Shown here piece after piece: positions 52,701 to 61,300 of a DNA stretch of 64,000 nucleotides. Each line of letters begins with the position of its first letter. The stretch's first letter is position 1. The position numbers and the translations under genes were made by a program. The notes beneath the pieces were generated by a model, which was not told the DNA's origin, ran no database searches, and worked only from the letters and a program-made list of their open reading frames with translations. The DNA lies in contig NZ_JBBOCA010000001.1 in assembly GCF_038002225.1 (NCBI RefSeq), forward strand, positions 3,782,001 to 3,846,000, written 5' to 3'. The DNA is from Paenibacillus sp. FSL R7-0204. Lineage in GTDB: Bacteria > Bacillota > Bacilli > Paenibacillales > Paenibacillaceae.

Positions 52701-53068
52701 AAGGCTGTGCCACCGTCCTCCACACCCACGACTTCAAATGCTAAAGTTCCTGCACGTGGGCAGGCGTACGGTTCGCCCTGATGTTGTCTGTAATTTACGT
52801 TCAGCAGTTCGTGGCGCACCAGCAGGGAGCGCAGTGCTGCCCGCATGCAGTCTAAATCGAGGCTCCCTTCGATTTTCAGCACTGCACTGTTATTGAAGGC
52901 TGCGCTGCCCGGGTGTAACTGCTGGAGGAACCAGATCCCGCGCTGCGCGGGGGACAAACCGAAGGAATCAGATTCTCCTGAACGGGGAATCGCGGTGTGC
53001 CTGTCGCCCGGAACTGAAATGCCTTTGTTGCGCAATAATCGGTCATACAGCTCATTGTTCATCATCAT
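49730..53068 (-). CDS. NRPS module C-A-PCP with non-canonical adenylation domain
   Basis: 1112 residues. C domain with LSPAQRGIWFLQQL and MHHIIADGWS. The A domain (~480-1000) has FTSGSTGVPKG, LLTGDTGYW and the A10 Lys in NANGKLEIS. Its A3 region reads SVASASFIGETLP: the Asp that binds the alpha-amino group (Asp235 in GrsA) is missing, and the usual YGPTE motif is YGLSES. Loss of that Asp is known in A domains for beta-amino, hydroxy or aryl acids. PCP with GGHSLL near the C-terminus. It begins 12 nt after the Ser-type A gene. Confidence 0.88.
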   Translation of the reverse strand: MMMNNELYDRLLRNKGISVPGDRHTAIPRSGESDSFGLSPAQRGIWFLQQLHPGSAAFNNSAVLKIEGSLDLDCMRAALRSLLVRHELLNVNYRQHQGEPYACPRAGTLAFEVVGVEDGGTAFSSEELHAEITHIAGSPIDLEHDPLISFTLLQRGEQEHIWIIRMHHIIADGWSKGILLRDFTQLYEAELHRRASDLQPLAIQYRDYVRWLECGSEETAYARDLTFWLDKLEGAPPMLDIPADFKRPSTMSGLGGMEPFRIETEVFERISSFCRKERLSVFHFLLTVFKTLLFRYCAEEDLLVGTPVAGRTRTELEPLIGMFVNTVVIRTQPGDGLSFIDYARSVQQEALLAFDHQDLPFDLLVERLNPDRERSVQPVFQTMFQLDNLELPVMEAQGLRLSAVPLDIGIAQNDLSVSCWEEDGGLRGTFEFSSDLFTRATVRRMIGHFIRLTMAALNDPQETLGRLNLLEASEEKMIIRTWNETEQPLPEHGFVSWIERRAGLTPEKCAVLEGEHALSYRTLNQWANHLAAQLRDKHFYAEMPVIVCLPSSGRCVAAALAISKAGGAVVPVDPAMPKERIRQMVEELGDVYALSDAVHSVLLPLPPERVILLEEQLPVFDEQDERGTDNGLAPQALAFIIFTSGSTGVPKGVLLERRSIDNLVYSFLLSYQVTDADHLLPITSVASASFIGETLPILAAGGTLVLPDTETVLHPDKLRAYMEQHHITILSTVPSMIRRLNSNGGISSQLRLILSGGETLQPTHVDKLREIAIANGYGLSESGVCSTYKLMKPVQAGEQALSASLGRPVANQQVYVLDAHLRPVPIGVKGQICISGHGLARGYLNRSDLSEAAFVPHPFRQGERLLLTGDTGYWLPGGELAFIGRSDRQVQIRGYRIELSEVERHLCTYPEVEEAAVYPQSDFEGNLRLIAYYTVRSQASIIGQQLAHWLESRIPSYMKPAAYIQLERIPYNANGKLEISALPQPGESLPRNGAAYEQPQTATEITIAKLWGEILQLPHFGVEDNFFDLGGHSLLLAKVHDRLSREFPVPLTLVDLFKYPTVRSLAGYLSEGSRNTLGTDIYETAAKQKNAFLRYRKTASSVAVRSTIEKEE

Positions 53069-53080
53069 TATTCCGCCCCC

Positions 53081-54715
53081 TTAGCTTCGTGCGGCCTTAC
53101 CTCCGTGACTGGCAAGTAGAAGGCTCCGGTCTGCCTTACCGTTTGGTTTCAGTGGAATCTCATCCACCCAGAGGATCTCTGTCGGAATCGCATACGCAGG
53201 CAAATATCTGGCAAGCTCGGCGCGCAGCGCCCGCAGCTTGTCCTGCTCCGGCAGGGGGTCCGTGCCCGCAGGCGCAACCACAAAGGCGGTTAGGAATTGG
53301 GCCCCGTCATCACCTATTCGTACTCCGGCAACGGCGGCTTGTACATGGTCTGCACGAAGCAGACAGCTCTCCACTTCACTCAGCTCAATACGGAGTCCAC
53401 GCAGCTTGATCTGATCATCCTCCCGTCCGGCGTACATGACCTCCCCTTCCTTAGTCCAGGAGGCGAGATCGCCTGTACGGTACATGCGCTGTCCGGGTTC
53501 AAAGGGATTGGGCACGAATCTCTCCAGCGTTAGCTGAGGCTGGTTCAGATATCCGCGTGCCAGCCCTGCTCCTGAGATATACAGCTGTCCCGTCTCTCCA
53601 ATGGATGCAAGCGTCGAATCCTCCCTCAGAACATACAAGCGGATATTGTCAATCGGGCGTCCGATGGGAACGGGCTGGTCCTGAGTCTCCCGCTCGCAGA
53701 CATGATAGGTGACATCAATCGCCGCTTCTGTAGGACCATAGAGATTGATCAGCTTCACGCCTTGTCCGGGCGGGAAGCTATGATAGAACTGCCTTACCAG
53801 CGGGACGGTCAACGCTTCCCCGCTGCAAAAGACATACCGCAGGCTGCGCAAGCGTTCCAGAGCAAAACCGCTGCCGATATATTCAAGGAATAAACGCAAG
53901 ACGGAGGGAACAAAATGGATGACGCTAATCCCTGTTTTCTCGATTAGTCTCACGAACACACGCGGATCATTTTCCTTGCGCGGCTGCAGAAGACAGACCG
54001 CAGCGCCTGTGGTTGACCACCAGACCAGTTCCCAGACCGAGACATCAAAGGTATATACTGTTTTTTGGAACAGGATATCCTCGCGGCTAATGGGGAAGGT
54101 TTTTTGCATCCATTCGATCCGATTGGTCAAGGCATCATGTTCTATAAGCACACCCTTGGGGTTACCGGTGGAACCGGAAGTATAGATTACATAAGCAAGG
54201 TCACCTGGCTCAGGTCCGTCCGGCAGATTCGTCTCCGGCAGATCACGGTTCGCCAGACTATCCAGCGGGACCCATTCTGCTGTTATAGGCAGCACAGACG
54301 GACGGGAAACGCCGCCCTCCGTAATAACCCAGCCCGGGGCGCTGTCAGACAGCATGGTCTCAAGCCTTATAGGCGGACTCTCCAGATCCAGCGGCAGATA
54401 AGCAGCTCCAGCTTTGAGTACTCCGAATATGGCAACCAGCATGTCAAAGGAACGCTCAAGCATTAAGGCGACCATCGACCCTTTTCCGGCACCGCCGGAC
54501 CGCAGCGCATGAGCCAGCCGGTTCGCCGCACGGTTCAATTCCTCATAAGTATGGATGGCCTCCTTCACGTATACAGCAGGTGCGAGCGGCTGCTCTGCCA
54601 CACGTGCTTCAAACTGCTGGATAACGGTGGTGTCCCGTGAATAAGGCGCAGCGGTATCGTTGAAGCCACGAAGTGTATGCAGCAGCAATTCGTTCTCAAC
54701 AGTAGGCAGACTCAC
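53081..54715 (-). CDS. Stand-alone adenylation enzyme, serine-type (aminomalonyl pathway)
   Basis: 544 residues from the GTG at 54715, which overlaps the AT stop (GTGA) and follows AAGGAGGGG. A complete A domain with YTSGSTGNPKG, YTFDVSVWELVWW, IHFVPSVLR, VFCSGEAL, NLYGPTEAAIDVT and NGKADRS. The pocket reads D-V-W-H-F-S-L-I-D, a serine code. No carrier or condensation domain. In zwittermicin and guadinomine pathways a free Ser-A enzyme loads a discrete ACP, and two dehydrogenases oxidise the seryl group to aminomalonyl-ACP. All partners are encoded next to it here. Confidence 0.9.
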   Translation of the reverse strand: MSLPTVENELLLHTLRGFNDTAAPYSRDTTVIQQFEARVAEQPLAPAVYVKEAIHTYEELNRAANRLAHALRSGGAGKGSMVALMLERSFDMLVAIFGVLKAGAAYLPLDLESPPIRLETMLSDSAPGWVITEGGVSRPSVLPITAEWVPLDSLANRDLPETNLPDGPEPGDLAYVIYTSGSTGNPKGVLIEHDALTNRIEWMQKTFPISREDILFQKTVYTFDVSVWELVWWSTTGAAVCLLQPRKENDPRVFVRLIEKTGISVIHFVPSVLRLFLEYIGSGFALERLRSLRYVFCSGEALTVPLVRQFYHSFPPGQGVKLINLYGPTEAAIDVTYHVCERETQDQPVPIGRPIDNIRLYVLREDSTLASIGETGQLYISGAGLARGYLNQPQLTLERFVPNPFEPGQRMYRTGDLASWTKEGEVMYAGREDDQIKLRGLRIELSEVESCLLRADHVQAAVAGVRIGDDGAQFLTAFVVAPAGTDPLPEQDKLRALRAELARYLPAYAIPTEILWVDEIPLKPNGKADRSLLLASHGGKAARS

Positions 54716-56034
54716 TCTGGTCCCCTCCTTGTATTGGCAGTACTCTCTGCTTGCCGCTCTACACCGGTCTTCTCCTTGATCTGCAGCCATCGAAGCTCCC
54801 GTTCATTGTCCGGGGTACGCTTATCTTCAAACACAGCCTGCAGCATGGATAATGCCAAGGCAACATGCTCTTCTTCAAGTGTTAGATTCCCTTGATCAAG
54901 CTCATGCTTCATCTGCTTGACTTGCGTATACAACTCCAAGAACGGCATAACCGGAACATCAGCCTGATTGTTATTGCGGGTGGTCATGGCATGTGTCAGA
55001 CACATGCTTATTGCTTTAAGCCGCAGATCTGCGGCGGTCGGGCTTGCCTGAGCCTTGGGGCTTGTCACAGGAGTGGTGGAAGCAGCGGCGAAGTGATCTC
55101 GGATGTTCATCCGGTCGATCTTCTCATCATGGGCATATACACGGGTCTGAGCAGAAATTTCGGGCATCAGTGTTTTGAGGATGTTCTGCGGACCCATTTC
55201 AATGAAAGTCTGGACCCCGTTCTCCAGCAGATACAGGATGGAGTTCTGCCATAGTACCGGTTTATATAGCTGCTGTGCCAGCAGCCCCTGCATCTCCTGA
55301 ATTGATGTATAGGGCCGGCCGGTTACATTGGACAGAAGCTGACCTGCCGGAAGGCTCCAGTTATACTTGAGCAGCTCCTCCGTCATTTCCGCCGCGCTCG
55401 GCTGCATTAGAGCACAATGATAAGGGGCGCTTCCGATCAAATGGCTGATCTGTGCCTCAGCTGACGATTCTGTTACCCGCTGCTCCAGCTCGACCAGAGC
55501 AGCATCTTGACCGGAAACGGCTACCTGGCTGCGGGAGTTCTGACAGGCAATGCTGACCTGCCGTCCCTCGGCTTGCAGGCTCAGGCAGAGCAATGCGACT
55601 TGTGCAGGATTAACCGATTTCATAATGCTCATGGCGCCGCCCGTGGCCTCCATAACGGCTTCTGCCAGCCGGGCACGGAAGCGGACCAGCGTCAGCCCGT
55701 CCCTGAAGGACAAGACACCGCTGCAGATAAGTGCGGAATATTCGCCCAGGCTGTGTCCCGCCATATAGGCTGGAAGCGGCCCGCCTTGCTCCCGGTATAG
55801 GCGGTAATGGGCAACACTCGCCGCACAGATGGCCGGGAGCATATGCCCGATCCGGTTCAGCTTGACCGTGCTGCCCTCGAACATCAGCCGGGATAATTCA
55901 AAACCGAGAATGTCATCTGCCTCATGCAAGGTGTCCTGCACCATGCGCGAGGATTCATAGAGACTCCTCATCATTCCTTTATATTGAGACCCTGATCCAG
56001 GGAATAATAAAGCCAGGTCTGCTTGATGATTCAT
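54712..56034 (-). CDS. Free-standing acyltransferase
   Basis: 440 residues from the ATG at 56034 (GGTGAGGATCGG; an earlier in-frame ATG at 56148 lies in the acyl-CoA dehydrogenase gene). FabD fold with FPGSGSQYKGM, MAGHSLGEYSAL (Ser nucleophile) and IGSAPYHCALMQP where malonyl ATs have HAFHS. The altered motif argues for an unusual extender. A helical ~110-residue C-terminal tail follows. It should carry the acyl unit from the discrete ACP to an AT-deficient synthase module, the degenerate-AT module at 33339-39974 being a candidate. Confidence 0.88.
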   Translation of the reverse strand: MNHQADLALLFPGSGSQYKGMMRSLYESSRMVQDTLHEADDILGFELSRLMFEGSTVKLNRIGHMLPAICAASVAHYRLYREQGGPLPAYMAGHSLGEYSALICSGVLSFRDGLTLVRFRARLAEAVMEATGGAMSIMKSVNPAQVALLCLSLQAEGRQVSIACQNSRSQVAVSGQDAALVELEQRVTESSAEAQISHLIGSAPYHCALMQPSAAEMTEELLKYNWSLPAGQLLSNVTGRPYTSIQEMQGLLAQQLYKPVLWQNSILYLLENGVQTFIEMGPQNILKTLMPEISAQTRVYAHDEKIDRMNIRDHFAAASTTPVTSPKAQASPTAADLRLKAISMCLTHAMTTRNNNQADVPVMPFLELYTQVKQMKHELDQGNLTLEEEHVALALSMLQAVFEDKRTPDNERELRWLQIKEKTGVERQAESTANTRRGPE

Positions 56035-56071
56035 CCGATCCTCACCCTTCTGCCAAAGATGCGGCACAGTG

Positions 56072-57199
56072 TCACAAACGGAAGTTGCGTGCAATTTGCA
56101 GCTCATGCATCTGTGAAGTTCCCTCAATAATCTCCATAATCTTGGCATCCCGGTAGAACCGTTCTACCGGACAGCCGCTCATGCAGCCTGAAGCACCGTG
56201 TATTTGCAGGGCATGATCTGCTGCATGGACAGCCGCTTTGGAGGCATGATATTTGGCAACCAGGGTCTCTGTGATGGCTGCAGGATCACCTTGCTCCCGC
56301 AGTCTCCCAGCGGCGGCACACAACTCGCGGGCGGCTTTGGACCCGGTAATCATTTCGCTAAGCATCTTCTGCACAAGCTGATGCTTGCGCAGGGGTTCAC
56401 CGAACTGGACCCGCTCACTGGCATAATGGATGCTTTGCTCCAGGCAGGCTTGTGCCAACCCGACGCTGCCGCAGGCGGTGGTATAACGGCCTTCGTCCAG
56501 CGCATAGTTCGCCACATGGGTGAAGCCGAAGCCGATTTTGCCAACTAAATTCTCCACAGGCACACTGCAATGCTCAAAGGTCAGCTCGGCGATCATGTTG
56601 GCCCTCAGTCCCATCAGTCCCCGCATGGGATTAATCTGCAAACCGGCAGTCCCCCGTTCCACCAGTACAGCGACTCCGCGACCGTTCAATCGGGCGAACA
56701 CCAGGAACACATCAGCGATTTGTCCAAGCGTGATGTACTTCTTGCGGCCATTCAGGATGATTTGTCCATCTTCCTGCACCGCCTCCGTCTCCAGCTTGGC
56801 AATATCGCTGCCTACCATCGGTTCGGTGATTGCAATCGCCGGGATGACCTCACCACCCGCGATGGCGGGCAGCCATTTGTGCTTCTGGGCTTCCGACCCA
56901 AACCGCGCCAGCGGTTTGCAGACCATGCCGAACACAGTACAGGCATTCTGTACCGATGCATACCCGCGGCCCAGCTCCTCATGAATGGCTCCAAGTGTGG
57001 CATAGTCGACGGCAGTTCCCCCATATTTTTCTGGAATCGCAAGGCCTGTAAGTCCTTCGGCTGCCATCTCAGTGAACAATGCGCGCGGAATCTCCTGCTC
57101 CTGATCCATCTGGGCGGCCTGCGGCAGGATGTGCGTGTCCACAAACTGGCGGATGGCCAGGGCGGTAGGGACGGCAGTTGCTTTTAGTGGCGTATTCAT
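56072..57199 (-). CDS. Acyl-CoA dehydrogenase-like flavoenzyme (aminomalonyl pathway)
   Basis: 375 residues. Acyl-CoA dehydrogenase N-terminal region with EIPRALFTEMAAEGLTGLAI and EYGG-like EKYGGTAVDYAT. The middle region has VIPAIAITEPMVGSDIAKLE, and the C-terminal region VQFGEPLRKHQLVQKMLSEM, QIHGASGCMSGCPVERFYRD and GTSQMHELQIARNF. Its counterpart in zwittermicin (ZmaI type) oxidises seryl-derived ACP intermediates. It overlaps the ACP stop by one base (TAATG), a tight operon junction. Confidence 0.9.
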   Translation of the reverse strand: MNTPLKATAVPTALAIRQFVDTHILPQAAQMDQEQEIPRALFTEMAAEGLTGLAIPEKYGGTAVDYATLGAIHEELGRGYASVQNACTVFGMVCKPLARFGSEAQKHKWLPAIAGGEVIPAIAITEPMVGSDIAKLETEAVQEDGQIILNGRKKYITLGQIADVFLVFARLNGRGVAVLVERGTAGLQINPMRGLMGLRANMIAELTFEHCSVPVENLVGKIGFGFTHVANYALDEGRYTTACGSVGLAQACLEQSIHYASERVQFGEPLRKHQLVQKMLSEMITGSKAARELCAAAGRLREQGDPAAITETLVAKYHASKAAVHAADHALQIHGASGCMSGCPVERFYRDAKIMEIIEGTSQMHELQIARNFRL

Positions 57200-57456
57200 T
57201 AGATTTCAGCTCCCGTAGTTTGATGGCGTTCAATCAGAACTACCAGATCGCGGACCGTCTTGATATTGTCCATATCCAAATCCTCTTCTTCCAGCTCCAG
57301 ATGAAAGGTCTTCTCGATGAACATAATCAACTGGATCATGAACAGGGAATGCACAAGGCCCAGCTCCAGGATGTTATCGTCCTCCTTAAGCTCCTTGGTT
57401 CGCAGTGAGCGGGTAAGAAATGTGGTCACCTGTGCTTTGATTTCTTCATGATTCAT
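57199..57456 (-). CDS. Discrete acyl carrier protein
   Basis: 85 residues, the normal ACP size, with CAGGAGG before the ATG. The pantetheine site is ELGLVHSLFMIQLIMFIE, where Ser follows His instead of the common Asp. It would carry the seryl/aminomalonyl thioester between the Ser-A enzyme, the two dehydrogenases and the AT. Such a free ACP is the ZmaH equivalent of the zwittermicin system. Confidence 0.9.
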   Translation of the reverse strand: MNHEEIKAQVTTFLTRSLRTKELKEDDNILELGLVHSLFMIQLIMFIEKTFHLELEEEDLDMDNIKTVRDLVVLIERHQTTGAEI

Positions 57457-57475
57457 TGAGATCAGCCTCCTGAAA

Positions 57476-58327
57476 TTAATTGTAAGAATAGAAACCCTGA
57501 CCGGATTTCATACCGTGAAGCCCGGCGTCTACCATTTTTTTGAGCAAGGGACAAGGGCGGTATTTACTGTCGTTATAGCCTTCGTACAGCACATCAAGTG
57601 ACTTGAGAATGGTATCCAGACCAATGAGGTCGGCTGTCTGTAAGGGACCCATCTTGTGCCCGAAACACTGTTTGAACAAAATATCAATGTCCTCTGGTGA
57701 AGCCACCTGCTCCTGTACCATAAAGACAGCTTCATTGACAAAAATCATCATCGCCCGGTTCGTCACGAACCCGACTGAATCCTCAACAACTACACTTTGC
57801 TTGCCGAGGGTGCCCAGCATTTCCTGCGTGATTTGTAGTGTCTCCGGGGTGGTATGATATCCTTTGATGACCTCAACCATAGGTTTGAGCGGCACCGGAT
57901 TCATGAAATGAATTCCGACAACCCGCTCGGGGCGTTCCACTAGTGCAGCAACCCGGGTGATTGAAATCGCCGATGTGTTAACCCCCAGAATGCAATCCTT
58001 TGCGCAAACTCTGTTAAGCTGTTCGTATACCGCCTGCTTGATCTCCCAGCTCTCGGTTACATTCTCCACCACGAACGAACACGCACCTAGCGCCTCGATC
58101 TCCCGGGTGAAGTGGATGCGGTCCAGCACGGCTTCGGCACGTTCTAGCGGGGCTATACCCGTCATCATTTTCTGAAAACGAAGGCTCTCCCGGATCTTCT
58201 CCCGGGTTCTGTGCATCTGCCCTTCGGATACATCGACAACTACCGTGTCGTACCCCCCTTGAGCGAAGACCTGGGCTACACCGCTTCCCATCACACCTGA
58301 GCCCACAACGCCAATCCTCTGTTCCAT
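57476..58327 (-). CDS. 3-hydroxyacyl-CoA dehydrogenase-like enzyme (aminomalonyl pathway)
   Basis: 283 residues from the ATG at 58327 (GGAGGAAGAACG upstream; the frame runs on to 58357). NAD-binding GVVGSGVMGSGVAQVFAQGG, catalytic region HFMNPVPLKPMVEVIKG (family HFxNP), and DSVGFVTNRAMMIFVNEA with the C-terminal LGLDTIL-type helix (LIGLDTILKSLDVLYEGY). It is close to 3-hydroxybutyryl-CoA dehydrogenases. In aminomalonyl-ACP pathways such an enzyme oxidises seryl-ACP to the semialdehyde. First of the five cassette genes. Confidence 0.9.
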   Translation of the reverse strand: MEQRIGVVGSGVMGSGVAQVFAQGGYDTVVVDVSEGQMHRTREKIRESLRFQKMMTGIAPLERAEAVLDRIHFTREIEALGACSFVVENVTESWEIKQAVYEQLNRVCAKDCILGVNTSAISITRVAALVERPERVVGIHFMNPVPLKPMVEVIKGYHTTPETLQITQEMLGTLGKQSVVVEDSVGFVTNRAMMIFVNEAVFMVQEQVASPEDIDILFKQCFGHKMGPLQTADLIGLDTILKSLDVLYEGYNDSKYRPCPLLKKMVDAGLHGMKSGQGFYSYN

Positions 58328-58353
58328 CGTTCTTCCTCCATCCTGAATTCTGC

Positions 58354-61300
58354 TCACTGCACACCTCCATAGGTCAGTCGTTGATACTCCCGGTAGGCAT
58401 CTGCAATATCAGCTACGGTTCCGGCATCCCCCCACTCGCTCACCAAGCTGCGGATCATCCCCTCTACCGTTGGGTCCTCCATTACGGTACGAAGCGGCAG
58501 CTCGGCGCGAAACACATCCTTGATTCTTGAGAGGAGTCGTGTCAGCAGCAGTGAATGTCCACCCAAATCGTAAAAATGATCATCCACACCCACTGGATGT
58601 ACGCCAAGCAGTTCGGCGATAATCTCACAGATGATAGACTCCTGCTCTGTCACTGGAGGTTTATAGGGCCCCAGATCAGCCGGACGCTCACGACTGCCCG
58701 CAGCATCATAAGGATGGGTGGAGGAATGGGTATCCGCCGGAAGCGGCTGTTCCTCTGCGGCGATCCCCAACCGGGATAGGGGAGGCTGTGCAGAAATGAC
58801 CGCCCGGCTGATCTGTCCCCGGATCGGCCATAGCTGCTCATATAAGACATATTCCTCTTCCCGGGTAATGCCCGGACCCTGGACTGTCTCGCTGCGGGTG
58901 AAATCCCGGCTTAGCGACAGCCAGGGGATAACCCCGGTGCCCGCATCTTCCGCAGCTGCATCAAGTACACCTGCTGCCGCTGCCAGTTCGGTGAGGCCGA
59001 TTCCGCCAACTACGGAGGATAAGGAAGATAATATCCAACCAAAACCGATCTCAGCACTGCAGCTCTCCAGCAGCTTGTTCAGTTCCTGGAAGATGCGGGG
59101 TGCTGGAACCTCGGGATTCTTCACCGCAGATAATGCCGCAAGTGTCCGCCATTCCAAGGCTTGCAGCTCCGGTTCGTATACCACCCCGTCAATGCGGCCG
59201 CAGATTCCCTCCGCTGCCGCAATGGCCTGACGAAGCTGATCTGATCCGAGACCTTCGGTTGCTATGACCTCTGCACCAGGCCGAGCTGCCAGGAAGCTGC
59301 GGATCAACTCCGCACCTCCAGCGGAAGAGACCACGAGATAGACCTCTCCGGGTGCTGCTGCCTCCACTTCGGAGAAGTTAGCAGGCTCACCCTTAGGAAT
59401 TGAAGCCGTATAGGGTTCAAAAGCCTGCACCAGCCGCGCCCCGCCCCGGTAAGCCGCTACTATTGAAGTACCGGGAGGCGATAAAAGCTCCAGCCAAAGC
59501 TTGTCTGTCAGACGTCTCTCGGACTCCCCAGGCTGGAAGTCAATCAGCCGGCCCTGCCAGCCGTTCTGCTCCTGGTGCAAGGTCAGTAGCGGTCCAAGGA
59601 TGGCCCGCCGTTCAGCCTCACCTTCTCCTGTTCCAAAGATCGTGAAGATCCGGCTAGCTGCAACCGTTAACTGAACTTGCGACCCGCAGAGTTCTTTATC
59701 CAGGGCAGGGACTAGATGAATGAGCGAGAGGTATCCTCGCTCGGCAGCTGCTGACATCTCTACAGCGGACGGAATTCCTCGCGGCGTCTGCTCTTCCAGC
59801 ATCCAGGTATGGAGAATGCGGTCAATGATAATGCCGTCCCTTCGCAGATCATCGGCGAGCCGCTGGTAATCCCCGGCGTGGACCGGATTCAGCTCGTACC
59901 GGTCTGGTGCAAGTCGTTGATACTGCGCTGCAGCCAGCACTCCGATACAACGGTTTCCTTGTTCAACAAGCCGTTCTTGGCATCGCTCGACTGCCCGGCC
60001 TCCTCCACGCAGAATGAGCCAGGTTAGCGGATGCGGGCTTGTATTGCTTGGTGCGTCCGAGAGCGGCTCCTGCTTCCATGCAGGCAGATAGAGCAAGGAG
60101 ATGTCCGGCCCCGCCGTTACAGTCTGGATCGGCTCTGCAAGCGCTGGCCGAGGCAGATAGGTCTGCCGGTCGAAGCTGTACATAGGCAGTGGCAGCCGCC
60201 GGCGGGACTGCGGCGGATAAAGCTGGTCCCACTGGACAGGTACCCCGGCCAGCCAGAGCTGGGACAAGGTCTGCACGAAAACGGCTGCTTCACTGGCTGC
60301 TGGCGCAGCCCCCAGGCTGGACAGCACCAGCCGGTCACCTCCGCTCTGGGCTTTCACCAGCCGGCATAACGTCTGGCCTGGGCCTATTTCAAGGAAAATA
60401 TTGTCATACTTAGCCAGACAGCCGCTGACCATCGCCGAGAAGTTCACTGTCCCGCGAAGCTGCGCAGTCCAATACTCGGGATTCACTGCCATCGCGCTGG
60501 TGACAGGTTCGCCGGTCAGACAGGAATAGAACGGCAGCTCAGGTGTATTCAGGTGTTTGGAGCGGAGTACTTCGCGGAACGGCTCCAGAATGGTATCCAT
60601 CCGTGAAGAGTGGAATGCGTGAGAGGTGTTTAGCCTAGCCGTGAAGATCCCCGCTTGGCTCCACTCCTCCTGCCGCAGCTGCAGCTCTTCTTCGTTGCCT
60701 GAGAATACGCATAACCCCGGCTGGTTAATAGCTGCGAGCGATACGTCTGCACTGACATACCGCCCTGCTTCAGATGCAGGAATAGCCGCGGCTAACATCA
60801 TTCCACCTGGAGCAGACTGCATCAGTCTCCCGCGAGCCACAACAATATCGAGCGCATCCTCAAGGGTGAAGACCCCGGCGAGTGTTGCCGCAACATATTC
60901 TCCGATGCTGTGTCCCACCATCTGGGAAGGGCGGACGCCAAGCTTCATCCAGGCACTGGCAAGCGCATACTCCAAGACGAACAATGCGGGCTGAGCGAGC
61001 CAGGTCTGGTCTAGCTCCGATTCGGAAGAAGCGGCAGCAAGACTCAGAGCTTCGGCCTCCGTCACACCGATATAGCGGCGGATATCCAGGCCAAGCTTCG
61101 GACGCAGCAGCTCCGACAGCCGGTCTACTTCCTGACGGTAGGACAGATGGCGCTGGTACAGCTCCGCGCCCATCCCAATGACCTGCGATCCTTGGCCCGT
61201 GAACATGAATACCACCGGACGGTTGATATGCTCCTGAGAAGCTCGAATTCGTCCAACATCTTCCGAATCTCTTAGCAGGCGGACAGCCTCTTCTGTCTGC

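Noticed and set aside
56035..56148. Extended N-terminus of the free-standing AT
   Set aside because: It lies inside the acyl-CoA dehydrogenase gene and is not AT-like; the ATG at 56034 has GGTGAGG upstream.
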